A stretch of 64,000 nucleotides of DNA, taken from NCBI GenBank assembly GCA_963576475.1, contig OY754984.1, positions 16,993,775-17,057,774 on the forward strand, in the 5' to 3' direction. The position numbers were made by a program, and so were the translations under genes. The notes beneath the pieces are model-generated. The model was given only the letters and a program-made list of their open reading frames with translations. It was not told the origin of the DNA and did not search any database. Position 1 is the stretch's first letter. Each line of letters starts with the position of its first letter. Positions 10,884 to 22,549 of the stretch are shown here, piece after piece. Source of the DNA: Molanna angustata. Lineage: Eukaryota; Arthropoda; Insecta; Trichoptera; Molannidae.

Positions 10884-10960
10884 TTTCATTCATTCATTCA
10901 TACCATCATGGCATATCCCACAATGTGGGGTAACCAGCGAAAGGTGTGCGGGTGTGCATT
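10884..10960 (-). mobile_element. RTE-like LINE 3' tail scrap
   Basis: A CATTCATTCATTCA tract followed by TACCATCATGGCATATCCC matches, on the minus strand, the 3' terminal GGCGTGATGGTA plus simple-repeat tail of the family at 6.0 and 61.4 kb. Only the end is left. Confidence 0.5.
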
Positions 10961-10974
10961 GTCTTATAAAAGGG

Positions 10975-11140
10975 AGAACAACACATCTATGTATACCCAC
11001 ACACCAGTCTCGTTTCACCAAAAAAGGCACTACATTCAGAATGGCTCGTGAACCTCATTGCTGCACTATGTGAGATGTTAGTGTTTCGGGTGTCTCGTAA
11101 GAGCCGGGTAATAGAAAAAATACAACAGGCAACACGAAAA
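10975..11140 (-). repeat. Repeat G copy 1
   Basis: Contains ACATTCAGAATG, CCTCATTGCTG, GAGATGTTA and AAGAGCCGGGTAATAGAAAA, shared with 46690-46960 (similar orientation) and 56390-56570 (opposite). No coding content. Probably a short non-autonomous element; its exact ends are not defined here. Confidence 0.6.
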
Positions 11141-11145
11141 TCTTT

Positions 11146-11810
11146 GATATTATTTTTGTCTTTCATTTTCAAAAAAAAAAAAAAGTGAAATGACTATCTG
11201 AGCAACCCGATATACAGCGGTCGATTTACCTGTTCTTTCAATGTGAGACAAATTTAGTTACTCGACAAAAAAAAATAAGAGCGGTGGATAAAAACTCGCA
11301 ATGAAACAGCCATTGTTCGTTACACCTCTATTTTGAAAAAGAAATGTTTTCTTTTATTATATTTATCGTCAACAAATGGCATTCAGACATCACAATTGTT
11401 GGTGATAACTGTTGTAATATACTTATTTACTAAAGTTGATTTTTCTTTAGAAAAAAATATCTTTTTATTTAACGGACGCGATTTGATAAATATATATAAA
11501 TAAATAGATACAGAAAAATTAAACGAGAGTCGGGGCGACCAATATTCCAAAAGAGGAAATTCTAAAGAGGAAAATGTAAGATGTTTGAAAAATCTTTAAA
11601 AAATTAATTTTTTAAAATCTTTTTTTTTTTATCATACTTCTTAAAGATTTCTATACTGATTTTTTTTTTTTGCTTTGTTCTTTTTTTCACTTGTGCTACT
11701 CTTTCACGCTTCTTACATATACCCACTTTCACGCATACACACCACATACAAACATACAAATTATACAGACGCATACAATCCTCCCTTCTTACTGGTTTTT
11801 TACTGACTAT
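11146..11810. other. No gene recognised
   Basis: AT-rich with poly-A and poly-T runs (11170, 11625, 11660). The short lysine-rich minus frame is a product of base composition. Confidence 0.4.
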
Positions 11811-11811
11811 C

Positions 11812-12417
11812 CCTTTTTTACTCTCCACACCATGGAATAGTGGAGAGTCATGATTTCACAATTTTTAAACGTATTTTTTACACTAATTTTTCAACGGGTA
11901 TCATGTAGAGAGTGCACACTATGAGTTTCGTCGTGATGTGTTTGTATGTATGGCGTACGCCGTAAAAAGTGATCGCCGTACGCTGTAAGGATTACCCTTT
12001 TTATGTCCTCTCTACAGCCCAAACTATAATTCCGATCGACTTCATATTAACATCATTTATGTAAAGTGCATAGACCTAGAGCTTGTTAGTTTTCCATAGA
12101 CAACTTGCAATTTCTTCTCTATGATTTCATCATTTACGTTGTTTTTTTTTGTGTCCGATTGACTTCATATATGTAAAGACCATAAACTTAGAGCTGATAT
12201 ATCCGATAATTTCTTCCATATGATTTCACCTGTCCAAATTTTGAAAATGCTCTCATGGTCTAGCAAATAGAGGTATTTATATATTTTTTGAACTTTTCAT
12301 ACGATAAAAATACACTCTTAAAAAATGCATTCAAGGATTGCCAAAAATTTAAAAAAAATCTAGCGAAATCATAACTCCCCACTATATTCTCTTGGATAAG
12401 TGAGGAGTAAAAATACA
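11812..12417. mobile_element. ACTCC-family inverted-repeat element, copy 1
   Basis: Starts TTTTTACTCTCCACACC with GTCATGATTTCACAA following, and ends, reversed, with TTTTTACTCCTCACTTATCC and AGTTATGATTTCGC. These ends match each other in inverse orientation and match the family at 40.4, 45.8, 49.3, 50.1 and 60.5 kb. There is no transposase. I read it as a non-autonomous DNA transposon. The superfamily is undetermined because no clear target duplication is visible. Confidence 0.7.
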
Positions 12418-13589
12418 CATTGAAAACAGCATCACAAAATGAAGAAATAAGATATGAAGAAAAACCCACATAGAAAACAAAACAAAATGATAATCCAAAA
12501 AAAAAATATCTGAAAATACATAATTCATGGGAATCCTTTTTAATATTGATAACATCTTTTGTGAAAGAGGTGTTGTCTTTATTTATATAACTTTTCTTTA
12601 TCCCGATAAAAGAATCCGCTAACTTTCATGTATGCCTTTTTGCTTTCGCTGTGTTACATTTTTATGGTATTTTTATAACATAGCCTTCACTATGTGGAAC
12701 AGGTATGAAAATAGACGAACTGCATTTTCAGCACTTTTCCCTATCTCTGAGGTATGAGCTTCTAGAAACTATCAGAAGATAGCTGCCACTGATGTGATGC
12801 TAATAGTAAAAGCATTGTAACATTATTTTATCGGAATATTTTATAGTTTTATATTTAAAAGTTGATAAAACTGAAGAACACGGTTCACGTTCATATATGA
12901 GATGGAAGCAAAATAGATGAAAGTAGGGTTGATAGGTAGTTGAGGAACCTCCTTAGAGCCTAATCCTTTGATATGATAAGTATCTGGATGGGTGAATTAT
13001 TCCCAATTGAAGGTTTGATCGGTGCGTTTGATGCATTTTATTATGATTGAGAAATTTTAAGTAAAATTGCATTACTAGCAAGATGAGCATGTATGAGACA
13101 GTGTATCAATGTTGATGAGGCGATGTATGTCTCAAGATAGAAGAATGCGGTGTTCGGTTCTCACTGCCTACCCCTTGAGGAAGATAGAAGTGGAGAGTAA
13201 AAAGTACACTTGTCTATAGAGACACATACAATATCAATATGAAATCTATCACTCAATTTTCCTTTACAGAAGCTTTTACTTTTGTTATATACATTTTTCA
13301 TACAAATATGAAATTTATTTCACACTGATATGGTAAACCATAGATGTTTTCAAATTTTGTTTAAATTTTGACAATTTTATTATTGAATGCATTTTTCACA
13401 TTGATATGGAAGACCATAGATTTTTTTCTTTAAATTTCGATATCCTTGAATGCATTTTTGATGAGTTTATTTTTGCTGTATCAATAATTCAAACAGTATA
13501 AAAATACCTCGATTTTCCAGACCGTGAGAGCATATTGAAAATTTGGGCAGATGAAATCATAGAGAAGAAACTAACGGATATTTTTCTTC
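12418..13589. repeat. Diverged inverted repeat and AT-rich DNA
   Basis: About 13330-13580, reversed, matches about 12090-12360 (shared CTCTATGATTTCATC, CAAATTTT, TGCTCTCAYGGTCT, AAATGCATTCAAGGAT). So two relatives of the ACTCC-element interior face each other about 1 kb apart. A further GTGGAGAGTAAAAAGTACAC terminus lies at 13190. The segment 13075-13180 looks like a worn RTE 3' end (GTATGTCTCAAGATAGAAGA, CGGTTCTCACTGCCTACC). No gene. Confidence 0.55.
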
Positions 13590-13796
13590 TTCTTCTTCAT
13601 GGTTTCAGCCCCTTTCCTTCCACTGCTGGATATAAGCCTCTTCCGGGCTTTTCCATTTCTTTCTATCCTGGGCACTCTGATTTCACACATGTCCCACCAG
13701 TTTGACAATATCCTCTGTGGTCTCTATACACTTTTTCTATTATGATAGGGTCTCGAATTGAGAATTCTGGGGGTCCAGTCCATTAATTATCACTCT
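13590..13796 (-). mobile_element. RTE-like LINE 3' end
   Basis: The minus strand reads AQDRKKWKSPEEAYIQQWKE followed by a GAAGAAGAAG tail at the left end. A nearly identical last motif (AQDIEKWRQMEEAYIQQWKE) occurs at 39.3 kb. Only the last 60 or so residues remain, with stops. Confidence 0.65.
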
Positions 13797-13962
13797 TTCT
13801 TGACACGTTTCATTCTTTTGTTGATGTACACATACAATTTTGTCATACTTTGTAATCTGGTTGGTTGGAAGAAATCGCCTAATGACAATAAGGCCGCCAA
13901 TGTGCATTATATTTTTTATATTATATTATGTAAAAGAAGATTAATAAATAAATTTTTCAATT
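13797..13962 (+). mobile_element. CR1/Zenon-like LINE 3' tail
   Basis: Ends in GTAATCTGGTTGGTTGGAAG, then a hairpin (ATCGCCTAATGACAAT), GGCCGCC, a TA-rich linker and AATAAATAAA. This 3' architecture recurs at 14.3, 16.2, 24.4, 38.8 and, inverted, 39.2 kb. Confidence 0.7.
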
Positions 13963-14084
13963 AGGTAATCTCTTCACAGTTGACGAAGTTAATACACTAT
14001 TTCGGCAAATTTTTTTATGAAATTTTCGAACTTCGACCGCCATATTTTCATTTTTTTTTGAGATATTGTGTAAACAAAACTAAA

Positions 14085-14400
14085 GCTGTCAAATAACTCT
14101 TAATTTGACACTCTTTCTCCCTCCTTTCTTTGTTGCTCTGATTTTACATTTAATAATGTTATGTTTTTGCCATTGTTTGTTTTTTTATATAAATTTAATG
14201 TGACAATTTTTTAACATTTTTACTCCCGACAAGGTAAAACAAATAATGTTTGCGTTTATGCAACTGTTAAAAGTATTCGATTTAAATTTAATGTACCTAC
14301 CAATATACTATTTATGGCCTCACGTTGCATTGGTTGGCTGGAAGAAATTGCCTTGTGGCAACAAGCCCGCCACTGTACACATTATTATATGTACATGAAT
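14085..14400 (+). mobile_element. CR1/Zenon-like LINE 3' UTR and tail
   Basis: AGCTGTCAAATAACTCTTAAT through TATTTATGGCCTCAC and GGCTGGAAGAAATTGCCTTG, with the hairpin TTGCCTTGTGGCAA and CCCGCCACTGTACAC. It parallels 23820-24420 and lacks protein sequence. Confidence 0.6.
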
Positions 14401-14404
14401 TGAA

Positions 14405-14562
14405 TAATGATGAGGGGATGAATCCAGAAATGCTGCTAAAGATTGTAGTGCGCGAGATACAACAGGAACGCCGACCACCGGGAAGCCCAAAGAGGACATC
14501 CTCGTCCCAGGACCTGTAGAAACAGATCATAGATCTACCACAAGATTAAGAAGAAGAAGAAA
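14405..14562 (+). mobile_element. RTE-like LINE 3' end (GAA-tailed)
   Basis: Encodes MNPEMLLKIVVREI, then QERRPPGSPKR, and TSSSQDL before a stop, followed by CAGATCATAGATCTACCA and an AAGAAGAAG tail. It matches 31.1 kb almost base for base except for an internal deletion. Confidence 0.7.
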
Positions 14563-14573
14563 AATTGAATAAA

Positions 14574-14745
14574 TTAAGTGACAATCAGGCAGCATAGGAA
14601 CCTATATAGGCTTACACTTTTATACAAGATCTTAAACAACCCCAACGCCCCAGTAGAACACGGGTTGTCTCTTCGTTTAAACACTGAAAGAACGCTCAGT
14701 ATTCCAGTAAACAATACTTTGGAATCACATCAGGGACATTGCGTG
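14574..14745 (+). mobile_element. LINE C-terminal scrap
   Basis: Reads RQHRNLYRLTLLYKILNNPN, then GLSLRLNTERTLSIPVNN, related to RRNIHILSLLYNILSNPN and GLPLRSAERTTLSIPIHN at 15.7 kb. About 55 residues remain, with an internal deletion. Confidence 0.6.
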
Positions 14746-14754
14746 GTGGTAATC

Positions 14755-14866
14755 AAAAATTAGTCAAACACTTAACAACAACTGTATCCCCACCGGGAAT
14801 TTAAACATGTACCTTTTGCTTGGGAGACAGCTATCCAACTAACTTAACCAAGAAGGCCGTCGATGT
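14755..14866 (-). mobile_element. tRNA-derived SINE, family 1, diverged
   Basis: The minus strand begins GGCCTTCTTGGTTAAGTTAG, like the family 1 head GGCCTTCGTGGCTCAGTTGG. It continues to ATTCCCGGTGGGGATACAGT. Both pol III boxes have mutated and the tail is lost. Confidence 0.55.
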
Positions 14867-15344
14867 ATTAAAGTAAAACACAATCGTATAATATTTTACA
14901 TTAAACATTCGTTTCCTCATGTAGGTATTTCGTATACAACAAAACTATCGTACGAAAATAAATTACAAAATATACATGATACAGTAGAATCATGAAATTA
15001 TCAAAACGTATGTCTCATATTTTTGACTATACGTATTTACGTTTGTTAAAATTATTCCTTTCGTCGATAAAATATTTTACGATATAATATTTCTATGCAA
15101 ACACTCGAGTTTTTGAAAGTATCTGCACAGTATATTTATCTAAAAGAATATAATATTGTATGTATGTATTTATGTTGTGTCAACACGCAAAGGAGAAATG
15201 ATACTGTTTGTTTTCATATAATATATTTTTTTAGGTTTATTTTTGTGTTTATTTGCCATTCAGTCTCTTTACATTTCAAGATAAATCTGACATTTTTCCT
15301 CGCTTTCTTCAAACTCTCTCAATGAATGACGCAGACCTGTTTAT
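14867..15344. other. No gene recognised
   Basis: AT-rich sequence; short frames show no known domain. Confidence 0.4.
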
Positions 15345-16270
15345 TTTCACAATGGCCCTGTCTTCTTGACCTTTTTCTCCATAAGTTCAGAGTTCATTTC
15401 GGCTACCCATTTATTTTTTAGACAACTTTTTAACGTCTCAATAGATACGAAGTTGGAATATTATTATTTCTTTGCCCTACATTCACTTAATAAACTTAAA
15501 AATTTCCTTCCATTCCGTTGTAAAATAACTCTTGCTCAATCACTTCTTCTTCCATTGCTTGATTATGCCGATGTATGCTATTTGGATGCAAATGAAGTGC
15601 ATCTCAATAAACTTGAACGTCTTCAGAATATAATGTATCAGATTCATCTTTGGGTTGAAAAAATTTGATCGCATATCACCTTACCGCAATCTTCTTTGTT
15701 GGCCCAGGATACGCCAGCGGCGCAATATACACATTTTGTCACTATTGTACAATATTCTCTCAAACCCAAACCTACCACAGTACCTAAAAAGCAAATTCAC
15801 TTATTTATCCAATCATGGACTTCCACTTCGATCTGCTGAACGTACAACACTATCCATACCTATCCATAATACAGAATTTCTCAGCTCTTCGTTCGAAGTA
15901 CAATCAGCAAGATTATGGAATAGCCTTAGTCCGGATATTGCGTCGTCTAACTCACTTAGTATTTTCAAGAAAAAACTAAAGAAGGAATACTTATCCTTGA
16001 ACACCTGATCCCGATTTCCTCTCCTGTCCTTACCATATCCTTTTTATTGCTATGAATTATATATTTTTTTGTTTAATAGTATTTAAGTGTTATACGTATT
16101 TTATTTGATTTCTTTTACTTTTTTTTATTTGCTGTTGTACATACACAATGTTGTCATACTTTGTAATCTGGTTGGTTGGAAGAAATTGCGTAATGGCAAT
16201 AAGCCCGCCAGTGTACGATTATATTTGTTTATATTATGTACAAGAAGATGCATAAATAAATAAATAAATA
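15345..16270 (+). mobile_element. CR1/Zenon-like LINE 3' portion with tail
   Basis: Two overlapping frames: 15366-15668 (LAQSLLLPLLDYADVCY, LNKLERLQN) and 15655-16008 (RRNIHILSLLYNILSNPN, GLPLRSAERTTLSIPIHN, SARLWNSLSPDI, FKKKLKKEYL) with a frameshift at about 15660. The order is that of a LINE reverse-transcriptase thumb and C-terminus. A 3' UTR follows with GGTTGGTTGGAAG, the hairpin TTGCGTAATGGCAA, CCCGCCAGTGTAC and a final run of ATAAATAAATA at 16252-16270. It is 5'-truncated and carries no palm. Confidence 0.82.
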
Positions 16271-16665
16271 ATATTATATAAGAACCAGGAACTCAAGGCA
16301 CCTAAAAGGCCTATGACCTGTCAACGGCTGGTTTAAGTGATCACTTAATGCGCTTGCGCTACGTTTACCAATTATTAATTTACTAATTGAGTTCCCTTAT
16401 CAATGCAGCTTCATGGACTAGGTGATCGACGACATGTGTTGTAATAGCTATGTAGCTAAATTGCTAAAGCTGTAATAGCCAAATTTCGTATATTTTAATA
16501 ATGAGAAACAGATCGTTTGAAAATATGCTATTTTTACTATCGCCATCTATGAAATAACGAAGAAACCTTTTGTAATGCTAGCTATTGGGATGTTGGTATT
16601 TTGAATTCCTGCTTCTTCTATAATATCCCAACTTTTGTCTCTATTGAGATCTCAAAAAAATGTCA
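16271..16665 (+). repeat. Repeat E copy 1
   Basis: Begins AAGAACCAGGAACTCAAGG, CACCTAAAAGG, GACCTGTCAACGGCTGGTT, AGTGATCACTTAATGCGCTT, and ends GTCTCTATTGAGATCT. The same words occur at 47.2, 52.2 and 60.6 kb. No coding capacity. Its interior differs from the copy at 60.6 kb. Confidence 0.65.
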
Positions 16666-17779
16666 AAAAATATCATTGAATGAAAATAATCCCATTTCGC
16701 ATTTATGCAACTTAAAAAATATTTGTTTTTCCTATTTATTACAAATATTATAAATTTAGATTATTTGTTTTGATACATAATTCGAATCATCGATGAACTA
16801 TACAATATATTAGATCAGGCCCTGAAAATTCAACATACTTAAAGTTGCTCAGAAAGATGGGCTGGACACAAAACAGCGAAAACCTTATACACGTTTCCCT
16901 AAAATGATAATGAATGGACACCAGCCCCCCAGACAACGTGTCATTTAGCTCATGAAAAGAAACAAAAAAAGATAACTTCGATGCTAGAAAAGATGCTACG
17001 CAGTTTCTTAAGGTGGCTAGTTTCAAGATATTGGTAGTAAACAAAATAAATTGGAGAAGAAATTTGCAAGAGACCAAGACAGGATTTGATCTGTATGTTG
17101 TGCCATCGGAGAAAAAGAGAGAGCTTTTAATTATATTTACAGTCTAAGACTGTGTAATGTAATGATCAAAAATGTGCTTGTTCATTTTTTATTGAAATTT
17201 AAATATATTAAACTTATGTACATAAAATATGTAGATTGACTGCGACATACATAATATATTATTATCCTCGCACTTGCCAAGTACCTATTGCTGCTATCGA
17301 CTGCGGGTATAATATTTGGTAGGATCTCTGTCGGTCTGCTGTTTTGTATAAAACTACCTATTGATCTATGTGTCTGTAAATATTTTTTATACCCTTAAGT
17401 TGTTTTCTTTATATTCTTTATATTTTTTGTACTTCCATATGTCTTGAACATTTTTTTATTTTCTTTATTTCTTATATTATTATCTAATGTTATTTACAAA
17501 ATAATTTTGTCTATATATTAATTGGTATACCCATAGACAGACTGTGACTTGTGGGATTTTTGTTTGCATGGTTACTTTGTTATGGTTGATATTATGCTAA
17601 TGTGTATTGCGTACTAACCGTGTACCAAAAATACATATAAATATATAACAAATAAATATTTTTATACCTGTAAAGCGATGGATGCGTGCCAAGATTGAAA
17701 TATGTGTCATTTTTTTTAAATTTCTAACTACACCATAAGGGACATGGCGTGATGATATGCATGTAAAAATGTGATACTA
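16666..17779. other. No gene recognised
   Basis: AT-rich DNA without recognised domains. The stretch ending at 17660 with ATATATAACAAATAAATA could be an old LINE tail. Confidence 0.4.
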
Positions 17780-18440
17780 ATCGGTCAATTTAAACCTTCC
17801 TTACTCAAGATACTTATTTGGCCACTAGGCCATCCCACTTTGGAATACAGCAACCGCAACGGCATTGTCATTAACCAACTTCAAGTCCTCTGCGCCACAT
17901 CTCACTGGCATATTTTGACAGATGAGGAGGTGTTCGTCAGTTTGTATCTCACCGCAATTGCAGGAAACATCCTCTTCCACCCTTATACCCACCTTAGCAT
18001 GTTCTCTTTGCATCTAGTGACACCGACGCGTTATCTATTAAGTGTCTTCCATGTTAGGTAGGGTAGTTGGTGTCCCGGTCACTAACTTTCCGACAGATCG
18101 ACCTGATCTCCACCGTATTGTGCTTGCCAAAGTTCTTTCCTTGCCCTATCTTGTGGTAGTTTTAGGGGGGATGTAATACTAAGAGAGCTTTTCCTTGATT
18201 TTAGTCTTGCTACCGGTGGTTTGTGACCAAACAAAGGATGTCTTGGATCCGTTTCCTGTTTATGTCTCTCTGCATTCGCAGCGACTTCCCTCCTGATGTT
18301 CGGAGGGGCAATGCCTATGATCGGATACATGTCACTTACCCGAATGGGTTGTAAACATCCAGATATTATTCGTCCTGTCTCATTGATGGCAACATCGATA
18401 TTGTTGGATATTGAGTGAAGGGAATATTGCACCTACCTGG
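17780..18440 (-). mobile_element. LINE C-terminal region with CNCG motif
   Basis: The frame 18082-18432 reads VAINETGRIISGCLQPI, then PIIGIAPPNIRREVAANAER and HPLFGHKPPVARLKSRKSS. It is followed, after stops and frameshifts, by WKTLNR, then CNCGEIQTDEHLLIC at about 17920-17970. The final Cys/His motif recurs at 37.75, 38.15 and 62.9 kb. This is the post-RT region of a non-LTR element. The exact clade is uncertain. Confidence 0.78.
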
Positions 18441-18690
18441 TGGCGAATTTCTTCCTTCTTCTGGAGTTCTTCACGAAAGGCACTCACTGTTCTCTATTAT
18501 CACAACACTCACTATTGATGTAAAGACACCACTTCCAATAACGGATTGGGTACTTAATGGGGGCGCACGGCGCGTAATTTTAGTTGATACGAAATGACAC
18601 AAAATATGTATATTTCGATCGTATGTATCGAAACTAATTTTTACTTCCACTGTGTGTGACGTGCACGACGAGTTGTAGAAGACGATGTAT
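18395..18690 (-). repeat. Repeat X copy 2 (empty site)
   Basis: The reverse complement matches the two flanks of the LINE at 8.2-9.1 kb, including ACGCGCCGT and CACCAGGTAGGTGCAATATT, with continuous sequence where that LINE sits. The left end overlaps the start of the LINE frame at 18.4 kb, so X may be upstream sequence of such an element. Confidence 0.7.
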
Positions 18691-18699
18691 ACTAGCTTG

Positions 18700-19862
18700 T
18701 ATCGTACAGCTGACTGTCATATGAAGGTAACAATATTTTAGGAGAAGAATAGGGTTGGAGTGTTGCCACATTTACCGAACACACATGTTTAGCTCAAGAT
18801 AGGTAATAACTTATTTTTGTTTCACAATTTCTAAGGATCTGAACTCGCTTGTATGTATTTTGACTTTTAAAGTAATTAAATTATTTTTGTAAGTATTAAT
18901 ATTTTTTTCCTTAAGAGAAAACAAAACAAATATTTTCCAACTTGGTTTAAAAACTAATTTTGCATTTTCAAAATATAACCTGAATTTTCATTTGAATGAA
19001 ATGTAATAGGAATCGAAAAAATCGTTTAATTGGACGTGAACGAATTCAATTTCGTTCTTCTGTCGATACATTTTCTGTTGGCCACCTATCGCTAATTGAA
19101 CAAGTCCTGTATTAAAAACAGAAAATATAAATGTATCGGGTGCTGTGCTTTTGATGCAACTATACGGAAGTAGGTACACAGTGCTGGAACCACCATAGTT
19201 TCAAATGGTGCATTTGCGTCGGGAGAAATAAATCCAGGGCGCAAAATATGAGTAAAAATTCAAAAACATTGTTTTCCTTATAAATCAAGGCCTGTCTCTT
19301 CATTCTGCTGAACGTACCAAACTAGTCATTTCATTTCACTCCACACAAGTTATTATTTTTTAAAGCTATTATTTGAAATAAATCAGTGAGAAACACTCAG
19401 ACTATGGGATGGCAATTCAAATATTTAAGTAAAAAAATATTTTGTAGATATGTTATAAATATAAAAAAATACTTGGTAATAGTTCTACTGTATTTATTAG
19501 ATTATCGTATGTATCTTATCATTAATTATGTATGTATCTTAGGTAGGTACTAAAATAATGTTTTCACAGAATTAAGTTTTGAGATTTAATAAAAAATAAA
19601 AATTAAAACGTTTATTGGAAGCCAATATTGCTGTAAAATTACAATGTCATTTTTTAAATAAATGTATGCTTGAACAATAATCGACAGTAAAAAGGCTATT
19701 GCTTAGGTGATGAACACTCTCAAGTTTCCTTAGAGTTCTGCTAGTTTTAAAACAATGCCTTAGGACATCAACGAACACATAAAAAACATAATTCATAAAC
19801 TATAAAAATTAAATATAATTCAAAATTAAAATAAAATAATATCAAATGTGTGCTTTATAACA
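18700..19862. other. No gene recognised
   Basis: AT-rich DNA. Short frames (for example 18988-19179 minus) have no recognisable domain. Confidence 0.4.
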
Positions 19863-19863
19863 G

Positions 19864-20088
19864 CAGGCCTTCGTGGCTCAGTTGGATAGGTATGTGACTG
19901 CTGATCCTAAGGTCCCGGGTTCGATTCCTAGTTAAGACATAGTTTTTAATCGTGTTTTCAGTCTGGATCTGTGAGACGATTAATATCGTTAGACTCCAAA
20001 ATATAGCAAAATGTTATAGGGTGCGTGTTAAATTGATATTTGACATAGTAATTGTTAGTTGCCCGTAAAGCAATATAAAATAAAATAA
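19864..20088 (+). mobile_element. tRNA-derived SINE, family 1
   Basis: The head GGCCTTCGTGGCTCAGTTGG contains an A box matching pol III consensus (TGGCTCAGTTGG), with the B box GGTTCGATTCC about 45 nt downstream, so the promoter looks complete. The body has GTCTGGATCTGTGAGACGAT and GACATAGTAATTGTTAGTTG. The tail ends in AATAAAATAAAATAAAT. It is not a functional tRNA gene: the sequence after the B box departs from a cloverleaf. Relatives lie at 14.8, 35.5, 44.1 kb and a scrap at 23.6 kb. Confidence 0.87.
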
Positions 20089-20324
20089 ATACATCGTTCA
20101 GTTTTTAAATATATGCTTCTACTGGCATCTTTCACTTGCTGGAAGATTTCACATGGTTAAATTTGGTTGAAGTGTATTGCCATATAATAATAAAATCGTC
20201 TTTTTGAACTTTAAATTGATTCATAATGCAATAAAAGATACACCAATACATAAACATGATAAAAAACCCTCAAACTAATTCAGTGTAATTGTAAAAATTT
20301 AAGGATTTTGCGAGATAAATCTTC

Positions 20325-20545
20325 CGCTCAGAGCTAGATTGAGGAACATGAAGAAGAGATTGTAGATGTCGTTAGATGAAGTGGACAAAGAAGGAGATTT
20401 CAGCACACGCATGTTGCCGACCCGAAGAATGGCGATCATCAGCTAGATCACCGAAAGATGGAAAGATAGCTTAGACTCAACCTCGCAAGAGAACTAAGTC
20501 TGTCCCAACAACAAGCCTCGAAGTCTAGCACGAGAGAAAGAAGAA
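20325..20545 (+). mobile_element. RTE-like LINE 3' end, very decayed
   Basis: Broken frames give RRRWTKKE and SPKRWKDS, with TSQEN, the worn form of the (R)RW(R/K)DSW.SSQE ending seen at 22.6, 31.1 and 49.1 kb, followed by GAGAGAAAGAAGAAGAC. Confidence 0.5.
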
Positions 20546-21044
20546 GACATAAAAAATATAGCAGCAGGCTTCAAAAACTGTAGACACAGCCCTGGTTGTA
20601 TGTACATTAAATATCTACATTCATGCAAGAGAGATTTTTGTCTATGAACAAATGATGTTGAAGTAATTGGTCCATTAGATACGACTCTTGGATAGTGAAA
20701 CAAATGAAGAGGAAAGGATGAAATTAATAAGTCATTAGTGTTTGTTGCGATGTTTAGTGCGCGCCAAAGTTTTTTGTTAAAGCATAGTTTTCATTATGTA
20801 TTCATCTTGCCTATTTTTTGATTAAGGAGCTGTTGTTACAATATACATAATCTTAAGAAACGTTTAGCAATCCTCTCTCTTTCCATATACGTATTACAGC
20901 GGTAGGAAAAGCTCGTAGCAACTGATTTCAGTATGATCCTAATCTTTATCCAAATGTCATTTGCTTCAAGAAAATTTATTTCTCTTCCGCGAGATTTGTA
21001 TGGCCATATCTATATTTTTTGTGTTTTTGTTCATGTATAATGAA
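20546..21044. other. No gene recognised
   Basis: AT-rich DNA with no supported feature. Confidence 0.4.
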
Positions 21045-22072
21045 AACACCAACTTAGAGGCTTCGCAGCATATAAATGTAAAGATTCACACCGAGTCGAT
21101 GTCCCCTACTTAGTACCTATTTATTTTGATATGTTTTTATTTGAATATTTTTTGTTTCAATAAGTTTTATGACATAAAAGTTGTACTGTTTTTCATATAT
21201 GTATAAAAAAAAATAAAGAAAAATATAAGTTTGTAATGTTGTTTCACTTTTTTCAGATAAATTTAATTGAGAAGATTTAGTGTGTGTGTGTATGTGGGTC
21301 TGTGTTTGTGTCCGTCACCACCAAATAACTTTAGACCCGCTCAATGCACAGTGTATACAATTTTAGAATATATAGAACATTATAGACAAAACAAACTTTT
21401 ATACTCGGAATTAAGAATTTTCGTTTCAGTCAGGGGTTATCAACTTCTAAATTTTTTATTAATTTTTCCATATATCACAAAAACCGTTAAATCAAGAACG
21501 CTGAAAATTGGTATAAATAAAGGCAAATACAACATCTCAGATTGTTTTTTTATTAAATGTTTCTCAAATTTTTTTTATGAAAAAAAACATTTTTTTATGA
21601 TAATTTGTGTTTAACTTCCTACCTATATTTCCAAAGTTTTCAAAAATATCCAAAAGAGCCGAACTTTCCCAACTTGATAATTTAATTTTCTATGAAAAAT
21701 ATTAACATTGTAGTTATACATCTCAAACTTTTTCCAACAATTTTTAAAAAAAATTAATTTAGTAACGACATCGTTTCATACTATTTGTTAGGCAGTATAC
21801 ACTACACAATATCTACGGGGACTCAATATTTTGATACTTAATCTCCAATCATACGTACATACCATCATGCTGTTCTCATATCCTGGGTAGGAAAATAAGA
21901 CTGACCTCCATACTATCCTATCCTGACATACATATCTACATGTTTCATATAAAAAACAAAATAGGTATTTATTAATTTGTGTTTAAGTGTTAATAGTTTG
22001 GTACTTATTCTTCAATCATACATACTATCGTCATCGAAAGTTGGATCTCATGTGTTACATGCAACTAGTTAT
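21045..22072 (+). repeat. Repeat R copy 1
   Basis: Begins ACACCAACTTAGAGGCTTCG and, after a gap, has a GTGTGTGT tract, CCGCTCAATG, TTTCAGTCAGGGGTTATCAA, AAAATTGGTATAAA, a poly-T/A part, TAGTAACGACATCG, and ends TCTCATGTGTTACATGCAAC. The same order occurs at 34.1-35.4 and 53.5-54.6 kb. Roughly 1 kb, no protein domain. Possibly a non-autonomous element. Confidence 0.75.
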
Positions 22073-22545
22073 ATTTAAATTACATCGTTATTCCTCGGGA
22101 AACTCATAGAACATACTTTGGTGAATTGTTTTAAATTTATAAGAAATAAGAATAGAGGAGGAAAAGACGAGAGAAAGATTGTTTAACCATTAAGAAGAAA
22201 ATGTAAAGGGGGATTGTGGCGGAGGTATTTATGTAAAATAAGGAGAATAGTGTATTATGTAAAATCCCTGGCGTAACGAGTAGATATTATTTTAAAACCA
22301 TTGACAAGTCCGCCATTTTGTTTGAGTTATATCTTCCATCTTTTGTCATGTCTGACCAATATATCTAATGTGATGGTAAAATAAACAATTTAAACCAATG
22401 GGACCACAAAAATCTTGGGGCCTCTAAACACTTTCCGTACCCCCCGCATTTATTTTTACTGATTAGAATAATAAAAATATACTGGGATGACTTATGTAGT
22501 GTTATATAAGTTTAGCATCCCAAAAATTCAACACGAGTATATCCA
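22073..22545. other. No gene recognised
   Basis: AT-rich sequence, nothing recognised. Confidence 0.4.
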
Positions 22546-22549
22546 AGCA

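Noticed and set aside
19864..19945. A functional tRNA gene
   Set aside because: The A and B boxes are present, but the head does not close into a full cloverleaf, and the body and tail match a dispersed SINE family.
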